From Bacteroidales bacterium GP2 (GTDB taxonomy: Bacteria > Bacteroidota > Bacteroidia > Bacteroidales > Muribaculaceae): DNA of 5,135 nucleotides. The stretch's first letter is position 1. Each line of letters opens with the position of its first letter. Of the stretch, positions 1 through 5,135 are shown piece after piece. Location: positions 1 through 5,135 of the forward strand of contig DAAJ01000003.1 in NCBI GenBank assembly GCA_001701115.1. The letters run 5' to 3'. The notes under the pieces were generated by a model. It saw only the letters and a program-made list of their open reading frames with translations, was not told where the DNA came from and made no database searches. The position numbers were made by a program, and so were the translations under genes.

Positions 1-416
1 ATAACCACATTTTTATGATCCGCTTTCAGCGTAATACATCTGGTTGAACGCTCCGGATCCTTATGCAGAATGAATTTATTGGCTTTTGCCATTGCCTTTT
101 CAAACCGGGGATAGAAAATAGGCTTATGAAGAAAATCTACAGCATCGACATTGAATCCGTCAAGAGCATAGTTGGAGTATGCGGTAGTAAAAATCAGGCA
201 TGTACCTTCCGGTAGATCCTTTGCCAATGCCACTCCATTGTGGGAATTCATTTCAATATCAAGAAAAACTATATCCGGCTTGGTCGTGCGGATATATTCC
301 ATGCCGGCTATGGGAGAGGTAAAACTTTTGAGTTCAACCCCTCCATATCTATTGCAATATTCCTGAATGATGCTCAGAGCAATCGGCTCGTCATCTACTG
401 CGACACACTTAATCAT
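1..416 (-). CDS. LytTR-family response regulator, N-terminal part (cut by window edge)
   Basis: Partial gene; the 138 residues visible here begin MIKCVAVDDE and run off the left edge. They form a complete CheY-like receiver domain (about residues 1-118). The acidic pair D8/D9 binds the metal, D53 in FLDIEM is the expected phosphorylation site, T78 in FTTAY is the switch threonine, and K98 in LHKP is the conserved lysine. From about residue 127 the text (RCITLKADHKNVV) resembles the first strand of a LytTR DNA-binding domain, which would continue outside the window. The family acts in the cytoplasm as a phosphorylation-controlled transcription factor. The ATG overlaps the TGA of the upstream kinase gene by four bases (ATGA), so the two are co-transcribed and probably translationally coupled. 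There is no clear Shine-Dalgarno, as is usual in Bacteroidota. The receiver call is firm; the LytTR output domain is inferred from a short stretch and from the LytS-type partner. Confidence 0.93.
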   Translation of the reverse strand, partial: MIKCVAVDDEPIALSIIQEYCNRYGGVELKSFTSPIAGMEYIRTTKPDIVFLDIEMNSHNGVALAKDLPEGTCLIFTTAYSNYALDGFNVDAVDFLHKPIFYPRFEKAMAKANKFILHKDPERSTRCITLKADHKNVV

Positions 417-1426
417 ATTGACAAATCCATAGAGAGTTTTATACGATAGAATTTCCCATCGCTGTTGTTATCCATAACATGCTTTCCGGGATAGAGAAGT
501 TCAAGACGCTTGCGACAGTTTTCAATACCCATGTGTTCTCCTATCCGCTTCACTGGGAATATCTTGTTTTCAGTGGAAAATATCAACTTCCCATTTTTTT
601 CTGTTATCAATATGGAAATTTGACTTTCTTCAACCGGAGAAACTCCATGCTTAAAACAGTTTTCAACAAAAGTCACCAACAGCATAGGGGGTATATGCAG
701 ACTTTCATTCTCAATGTCTATATCCATCTTGACAGAAGTCATCTCATTGAGGCGCAAAGACTGCAACGCCACATACTGCCTTATGTAATCAACTTCATCT
801 GATATAGCGACAAAATCTCGCATGGATGTTGTATGGATATACCGGAGCATAGAAATATATTTTTCCAATGACTCCAAAGCCTTTTCATCGTGTGTCAGAA
901 ACAGACCATATAGGGAGTTCAAAGTATTAAACATGAAGTGAGGCTTGATTTGTGCTTTATATAACTCAATCTCCGCTTTATCACGCTCAGCTTCTACTGC
1001 CCTGCGACGCGATTTCTGCAAATTAGCCTGAGTGAGCAATCCTATCGCAAAGCTGAATGCTTCGACAATCATAAAAAGAGACCAAACAGCCTGTCGGTAT
1101 TGCAGAACTGAAGGGAAAATTCTAACAATACCAATGTCATGTATATTAGGCTCAGGGTTGTATAAGGTAATCCTCGATAGGCAATATGTAACGCAAAACG
1201 ATAGTACTATTAAAATTAGCCCTCCCCATCGCTTTTTTACTCTATCAAATAATGACGGAACAGTAAAGCATCTGTTTACTACATATAGAATATATAGCCA
1301 CACTACAACAGTAATAACATACCATTGAAAAGAATAAAACCATCGCTCCATCGGAAAAATCATTACCATTATCGGTAATATGATCAGACAGAACACGAGG
1401 TCAATGTATATGGACACATTCTTCAT
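413..1426 (-). CDS. LytS/YehU-type membrane sensor histidine kinase
   Basis: Complete 337-residue kinase, predicted to autophosphorylate and pass phosphate to D53 of the regulator encoded just downstream. Four hydrophobic segments (about residues 5-23, 34-52, 68-86 and 113-132) form the N-terminal membrane part. The basic stretch at 61-67 and the RRR at 140-142 fit a cytoplasmic N- and C-terminus. The only sizeable outside loop is about residues 87-112, so there is no large periplasmic sensor domain. A charged helix (about 134-160) leads into the His_kinase domain (PF06580-like). Its H-box is AQIKPHFMFNTLNSL, with H163 the likely phospho-acceptor. The N-box is FVENCFKHG (N256) and the G-box lies at GIENCRKRLELLYP (300-313). 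The start was chosen because it precedes the first membrane helix and follows a -7-like box; the next in-frame Met codons fall inside that helix. The signal it senses cannot be read from the sequence. Length and domain order are typical of Bacteroidota kinases of this class. Confidence 0.94.
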   Translation of the reverse strand: MKNVSIYIDLVFCLIILPIMVMIFPMERWFYSFQWYVITVVVWLYILYVVNRCFTVPSLFDRVKKRWGGLILIVLSFCVTYCLSRITLYNPEPNIHDIGIVRIFPSVLQYRQAVWSLFMIVEAFSFAIGLLTQANLQKSRRRAVEAERDKAEIELYKAQIKPHFMFNTLNSLYGLFLTHDEKALESLEKYISMLRYIHTTSMRDFVAISDEVDYIRQYVALQSLRLNEMTSVKMDIDIENESLHIPPMLLVTFVENCFKHGVSPVEESQISILITEKNGKLIFSTENKIFPVKRIGEHMGIENCRKRLELLYPGKHVMDNNSDGKFYRIKLSMDLSI

Positions 1427-1452
1427 GTTACAAGTGCGTTAGAATTACAAAT

Positions 1453-1461
1453 GCAAAGTTA
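1453..1461 (-). promoter_or_regulatory. Putative Bacteroidota -7 promoter box for the kinase-regulator operon
   Basis: Read on the minus strand this is TAACTTTGC, an exact match to the Bacteroidota primary sigma factor -7 consensus TAnnTTTGY. It would start transcription about 20 bases before the kinase ATG. No good TTTG-type -33 element sits at the expected distance upstream, so this half of the promoter is unsupported. Short AT-rich motifs of this kind also occur by chance, hence the moderate confidence. Confidence 0.5.
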
Positions 1462-1485
1462 ATGCTTTTATATCTAATGGAGTAG

Positions 1486-1510
1486 ATGGTGAACATTCGT
1501 TCGCCACCAT
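1486..1510. promoter_or_regulatory. Imperfect dyad between divergent genes, possible operator
   Basis: The outer arms ATGGT (1486-1490) and ACCAT (1506-1510) and the inner arms GAAC (1491-1494) and GTTC (1499-1502) pair with each other. The inner arms leave a four-base loop and there is a GCC bulge at 1503-1505. The dyad lies between the two -7-like boxes, upstream of both, where a shared regulator could bind. It could equally be a chance palindrome. It does not look like the direct-repeat site typical of LytTR regulators, so no binding protein is assigned. Confidence 0.3.
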
Positions 1511-1568
1511 ATAGGCGCAGTTAGTCCTTTTTAGTAAGACTGCAATTCACGGCTAAAGTTTAATGGCT

Positions 1569-1577
1569 TAAATTTGC
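1569..1577 (+). promoter_or_regulatory. Putative Bacteroidota -7 promoter box for the RND pump gene
   Basis: The sequence TAAATTTGC matches the Bacteroidota -7 consensus TAnnTTTGY exactly and lies 30 bases before the pump ATG, giving a predicted leader of roughly 20-25 bases. A clear -33 TTTG is absent at the expected spacing, which may mean the promoter needs an activator. The location in front of a lone divergent gene supports the call. Confidence 0.5.
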
Positions 1578-1607
1578 ATCAAAATCCATATTAAATTCAT
1601 ACGAAAC

Positions 1608-4600
1608 ATGACAGTAAAGACATTTATAGACCGCCCGATTCTTGCAGGTGTAATTTCCGTGTTGATAGTGATTCTCGGAGTGCTCGGACTTGTGCAGCTC
1701 CCCATTGAGCAATTCCCTGACATTGCACCTCCAACAGTCAGAGTTCAGGCATCATATACCGGAGCTAATGCTGAGACAGTGATGAAAAGTGTGGTTGTCC
1801 CGCTGGAAGAATCGCTGAATGGAGTGGAGGATATGATGTATATGACATCTACTGCTACGAATACCGGAACGGCCTCAATCTCAATTTATTTTAAGCAGGG
1901 TACGGATGCAGATATGGCAGTCGTTAACGTGCAGAATAGGGTTGCCTCTGCTCAAGGGCTTCTCCCTGCGGAAGTCACAAAAAGCGGTGTTACCGTGAGA
2001 AAGCGTCAGAACAGCACTTTGAAGTCGATAACATTGTATAGTCCAAACGACACATACGATTCCAAATTCCTGACTAACTATATGAAAATCAATATTGAGC
2101 CTCAATTGTCACGAATTGCTGGTGTAGGAGAAGTTAATATATTCAGTGCCGAGTACGCAATGAGAATATGGCTCAATCCTGCTAAGATGTCACAATACGG
2201 ACTGGTTCCGGCTGACATTGACAAAGTGCTTGCCGAGCAAAATATAGAATCTCCTACCGGCACACTTGGAGCGGAGTCAATGAATACGTTTCAATATGTC
2301 TTAAAGTACCGAGGAAGATACGAGGATATTTCCGAATACGAGAATCTGGTAATACGAGCACTCCCCGATGGCAGTGTGCTTCGTCTGAAGGATATAGCGA
2401 CAGTTGAACTTGGAGCTGTCAATTATGCAATGATCAGTGAGACCAGCGGTCATCCCGGCGCCAATGCTATGATAGCTCAGACCGCAGGTTCGAATGCCAA
2501 TGAGGTAATTGTTGAGATTGACAAGACCCTTGATGAACTCAGGGACAAGCTACCTGACGGAATGATCCTGACCGATATTTCAAGTACAAAAGACTTTTTG
2601 GATGCGTCTATCGGCAAAGTTATTGAGACATTGATTATAGCCCTGATATTGGTTGTGCTGGTGGTATATCTGTTCCTTCACGATTTCAGAGCCACTTTGA
2701 TACCGGCTGTATCCATTATCGTATCCCTTATCGGAACTTTTGCATTTATCTATGCAGTAGGATTTACATTGAACATGCTTACCTTGTTTGCAATTGTGCT
2801 TGTAATCGGCACCGTGGTTGATGACTCCGTGGTGGTAGTCGAAGCGGTTCAGGCCAAGTTTGACGAAGGGGAGGATGACGCTTATCAGGCGACAGTTTCC
2901 GCAATGGGTGGACTTTCGGCGGCATTGATTACCACAACAGTTGTTTTTATGGCGGTGTTCATTCCTGTGTGTTTTATGGGAGGAACATCGGGCACATTCT
3001 ATAAGCAATTCGGATTAACGATGGCAGTAGCCGTTGGCATTTCCCTTATAAATGCAATGACACTATGTCCGGCATTGAGCGCCTTGCTGATGCGTCCACA
3101 AAAAGGATCATCTGTAAAATCATCTTTTGCGAGTCGTTTTAACTATGCTTTTGACAAATCATTCACAACCGTGACAGCCCAATATAAAAGTGGCATTATG
3201 TTTCTGTTCAAAAACCGCTGGATTGTAACCGCATTGTTCGCCATTTCTGTAATCGGTCTGGTATGGTTGATGTCAACCACAAAGACCGGACTTGTTCCAC
3301 AAGAGGATATGGGTACACTAAGTCTGAACATTCAGGTTGCCCCCGGTAGCAACCTCGCGGAGACTGAACGTATTATGGACGAAGTAGAGGAAGCAATTAA
3401 AGATATTCCTGAAATTTATATCTATTCACGAGTGACTGGAAAGAATGCCCGCCATGATCAATCCGCATCAGCAGGTTCTTTCAGTGTCAGACTACGCGAT
3501 TGGAGTGAACGCAAAGGGGACGGACAAGATATTAACTCTGTAATCCGTGAAATATACAGGCGCACTGCCTCCATATCATCGGCTCAAATTAGAGTATCTC
3601 AATCGCCTATGATTTCAGGATATGGAACTGGTAGCGGTTTTGAACTTTATGTGCAGGATCGCTCAGGAACCACGACTGACGAATTACTCCAGGTTACACG
3701 TACATTTATCGACTCATTAAACGCACGTCCTGAAATTTCGCGAGCATATACTACATTTGATACGAAGTATCCTCAGTATATGGTCGAGGTGGATGCTGTG
3801 AAGTGTCTTCAGATGAATGTATCCCCGGCAGATGTGCTATCTACTTTATCCGGATATGTGGGAGGCAGCTATTCATCTAATCTTAATAGATTTACCAAAT
3901 TGTACCGAGTAATGGTGCAAGCAGATCCGAATAGCCGTCTTAACACGGAATCACTAAAAAGTATGTTTGTAAGAACATCGTCCGGACAAATGGCACCACT
4001 TGATAATTTTGTGACATTGACAAGGGTTTATGGTTCTGAAAGTCTTTCCCGCTTCAATCTTTTCCCATCAATATCTGTGTTTGGAGAGCAGGGAGAAGGT
4101 TACAGCTCCGGTGAAGCGATCAATGCCATCAGGGATGTTGCCGGAAAATACCTGCCTTCGGGATTTGGATACGAATTTGGAGGAATGTCAAGAGAGGAAT
4201 CATCCACGGGTAATACGACCGTCATTGTGTTCAGTATCTGTCTGGCTTTTATATATCTTATATTATGCGCCTTATATGAAAGTCTGACAGTGCCTTTTGC
4301 AGTATTAGCTGCTGTACCAATGGGCTTGGCAGGTAGTTTCCTTTTTGCCCGTTGGTGGGGACTTGAAAACAATATCTACATGCAGATCGGACTAATCATG
4401 TTGATAGGATTGCTTGCAAAAACAGCAATCTTATTGACGGAATATGCCACGGCACGAAGAAAGGAAGGTATGGGACTTGTTGCTTCCGCAATCTCTGCCG
4501 CAAAAGCACGTTTCAGACCAATCATCATGACCTCTGCAACAATGGTGTTTGGTATGTTGCCGCTTATGTTTGCATCAGGAGTCGGAGCCAATGGCAATAT

Positions 4601-4742
4601 TTCAGTTGGAGTTGGGACAGTTGGCGGTTTGCTGTTCGGTACACTCGCTTTGCTTTTTATGGTTCCTATTTTCTTCGTTATATTCCAATACATTCATGAA
4701 CGCATCACTCCCAAAAGGAAGGTAAAAGACATAACAAAATAA
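1608..4742 (+). CDS. RND (HAE1/AcrB-family) multidrug efflux transporter, inner membrane subunit
   Basis: Complete 1044-residue proton-driven efflux pump, the usual length for the family (E. coli AcrB has 1049). It would sit in the inner membrane as a trimer and export substrates from the periplasm through a tripartite channel. TM1 is about residues 10-29, followed by a large periplasmic region to about 338. TM2-TM6 lie at about 339-494, TM7 at about 538-556, a second periplasmic region runs to about 868, and TM8-TM12 lie at about 869-1028. The proton relay is intact: D405 and D406 (VVDDSVVVVE) in TM4, K938 (GLLAKTAILLTEYA) in TM10, and R968 and T975 (RFRPIIMTSATM) near TM11. The familiar LPIEQFPDIAPP motif is at 31-42. 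Against AcrB, most pocket phenylalanines are replaced (see findings). The ATG is followed at once by the typical TVKTFIDRPI start; there is no Shine-Dalgarno. No adaptor (membrane fusion protein) or outer membrane channel gene adjoins it. The family is certain; the substrate is unknown. Confidence 0.97.
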   Translation: MTVKTFIDRPILAGVISVLIVILGVLGLVQLPIEQFPDIAPPTVRVQASYTGANAETVMKSVVVPLEESLNGVEDMMYMTSTATNTGTASISIYFKQGTDADMAVVNVQNRVASAQGLLPAEVTKSGVTVRKRQNSTLKSITLYSPNDTYDSKFLTNYMKINIEPQLSRIAGVGEVNIFSAEYAMRIWLNPAKMSQYGLVPADIDKVLAEQNIESPTGTLGAESMNTFQYVLKYRGRYEDISEYENLVIRALPDGSVLRLKDIATVELGAVNYAMISETSGHPGANAMIAQTAGSNANEVIVEIDKTLDELRDKLPDGMILTDISSTKDFLDASIGKVIETLIIALILVVLVVYLFLHDFRATLIPAVSIIVSLIGTFAFIYAVGFTLNMLTLFAIVLVIGTVVDDSVVVVEAVQAKFDEGEDDAYQATVSAMGGLSAALITTTVVFMAVFIPVCFMGGTSGTFYKQFGLTMAVAVGISLINAMTLCPALSALLMRPQKGSSVKSSFASRFNYAFDKSFTTVTAQYKSGIMFLFKNRWIVTALFAISVIGLVWLMSTTKTGLVPQEDMGTLSLNIQVAPGSNLAETERIMDEVEEAIKDIPEIYIYSRVTGKNARHDQSASAGSFSVRLRDWSERKGDGQDINSVIREIYRRTASISSAQIRVSQSPMISGYGTGSGFELYVQDRSGTTTDELLQVTRTFIDSLNARPEISRAYTTFDTKYPQYMVEVDAVKCLQMNVSPADVLSTLSGYVGGSYSSNLNRFTKLYRVMVQADPNSRLNTESLKSMFVRTSSGQMAPLDNFVTLTRVYGSESLSRFNLFPSISVFGEQGEGYSSGEAINAIRDVAGKYLPSGFGYEFGGMSREESSTGNTTVIVFSICLAFIYLILCALYESLTVPFAVLAAVPMGLAGSFLFARWWGLENNIYMQIGLIMLIGLLAKTAILLTEYATARRKEGMGLVASAISAAKARFRPIIMTSATMVFGMLPLMFASGVGANGNISVGVGTVGGLLFGTLALLFMVPIFFVIFQYIHERITPKRKVKDITK

Positions 4743-4782
4743 TATTTTGAGATCATGACATAAGTTACGTTTTCTAAAGAGT

Positions 4783-4828
4783 AAAAAAGACGACAGGACT
4801 ACCACAGCCGGTGAATAGTCCTGTCGTT
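4783..4828 (-). terminator. Rho-independent terminator of the minus-strand gene at the right edge
   Basis: A perfect 12-bp inverted repeat (ACGACAGGACTA at 4790-4801, TAGTCCTGTCGT at 4816-4827) encloses a 14-base loop, within which CAC (4803-4805) and GTG (4811-4813) can pair further. On the minus strand the stem is followed by C then six T (4788-4783), the layout of an intrinsic terminator, 23 bases past the stop codon at 4851-4853. On the plus strand no T-run follows, so it is a poor terminator for the pump gene, although the hairpin may protect that mRNA 3' end. Confidence 0.85.
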
Positions 4829-4850
4829 CCTATATGTAAGAATCTATGTT

Positions 4851-5135
4851 CTATTTGCTCTGTTTGAAAAGCCAACCTCTGACAGCACTGACTTTATATG
4901 CATAATCAAACGAATACATGTGTTCGCTGCCCTTTCCGTCCTCCGGTAGCACAGATCCGGTCTCAAACTCGATAATGTTGATTGGGGCACCTTTGTCGAG
5001 CATCGTGGCCGCAAGTTCACTTTGTCGAGCCTCAGGGAGTTTTGCACTCCATTCCGCAAAAGTGTATTGAACATCTTCCTTGCGGGCGGCCTCTTCAAGT
5101 GGCTCAAGACATCTGAAGGCACCACCCTTATTTCC
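4851..5135 (-). CDS. Unrecognised protein, C-terminal 94 residues (cut by window edge)
   Basis: A reading frame open from the right edge down to a TAG at 4851-4853, with no start codon in the window. The visible part begins GNKGGAFRCLEPLEEAARKE and ends AVRGWLFKQSK. The first half is charged and probably helical (EPLEEAARKED, AEWSAKLPEARQSELAATML). The second half looks like short strands (PINIIEFETG, MYSFDYAYKV). There is no membrane segment and no motif I can name. The frame is preferred over the other minus-strand frame here (4844-5125) because its composition is that of a soluble, acidic protein while the alternative is rich in arginine and cysteine. A strong terminator follows just after its stop. 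It converges on the pump gene. GC is about 49% over 4861-5100 by hand count, reaching 57% in one 60-base block, higher than sample blocks of the kinase (about 38%) and pump (about 45%) genes. I assign no function. Confidence 0.75.
   Translation of the reverse strand, partial: GNKGGAFRCLEPLEEAARKEDVQYTFAEWSAKLPEARQSELAATMLDKGAPINIIEFETGSVLPEDGKGSEHMYSFDYAYKVSAVRGWLFKQSK

Noticed and set aside
240..449. Plus-strand open frames over the regulator and kinase genes (also 172-366, 479-802 and 1032-1328)
   Set aside because: They lie antisense to well-supported receiver and histidine kinase domains and show no domain signature of their own.
1427..1607. Possible remnant of an adaptor (membrane fusion protein) gene upstream of the pump
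   Set aside because: The gap is short, AT-rich and broken by stops, and no adaptor-like residues were recognised; it reads as promoter DNA.
2580..3008. Minus-strand open frame of 142 codons inside the pump gene
   Set aside because: Its His/Cys/Lys/Tyr-rich product is the antisense shadow of the hydrophobic TM2-TM6 region of the RND transporter.
4743..4850. Possible small RNA or start of an outer membrane channel gene after the pump
   Set aside because: No open frame of useful length continues on the plus strand, and the only structure is the hairpin best explained as the minus-strand terminator.
4844..5125. Minus-strand open frame of 93 codons starting with ATG
   Set aside because: It overlaps the open frame ending at 4851 in another phase. 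Its product is rich in Arg, Cys and Ser with no protein-like pattern, while the other frame reads as a normal soluble protein.

Overview
The window looks like a chromosomal segment from a Bacteroidota bacterium, probably order Bacteroidales. Both divergent promoter regions carry a match to the Bacteroidota -7 consensus (TAnnTTTGC). The start codons lack a Shine-Dalgarno sequence, and the two-component and RND proteins have the look of Bacteroidales homologues. No species can be named from the sequence alone.

Layout, left to right. (1) Positions 1-416, minus strand: the N-terminal 138 residues of a LytTR-type response regulator, cut by the window edge just as its DNA-binding domain begins. (2) Positions 413-1426, minus strand: a complete LytS/YehU-type membrane sensor histidine kinase whose stop codon overlaps the regulator start (ATGA), so the two form one operon read leftwards. 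(3) Positions 1427-1607: a 181-bp divergent intergenic region with one -7-like box per direction and an imperfect dyad between them. (4) Positions 1608-4742, plus strand: a complete 1044-residue HAE1/AcrB-family RND efflux transporter. (5) Positions 4743-4850: a short convergent intergenic region with a perfect 12-bp hairpin followed, on the minus strand, by a run of six T. (6) Positions 4851-5135, minus strand: the C-terminal 94 residues of a gene I do not recognise, entering from the right edge.

The kinase and regulator form a two-component pair and the divergent pump is a plausible target. That link rests only on position and weak site matches. The pump has no membrane fusion protein or outer membrane channel gene beside it: both neighbours point the wrong way. 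It is either an orphan pump that borrows partners encoded elsewhere or a remnant of a larger efflux operon. By eye, its substrate pocket lacks most of the phenylalanines of E. coli AcrB although its proton-relay residues are intact.

No RNA gene, CRISPR array, insertion sequence or clearly novel system was seen. The most useful leads are the partnerless pump, its altered pocket, and the unrecognised gene at the right edge.
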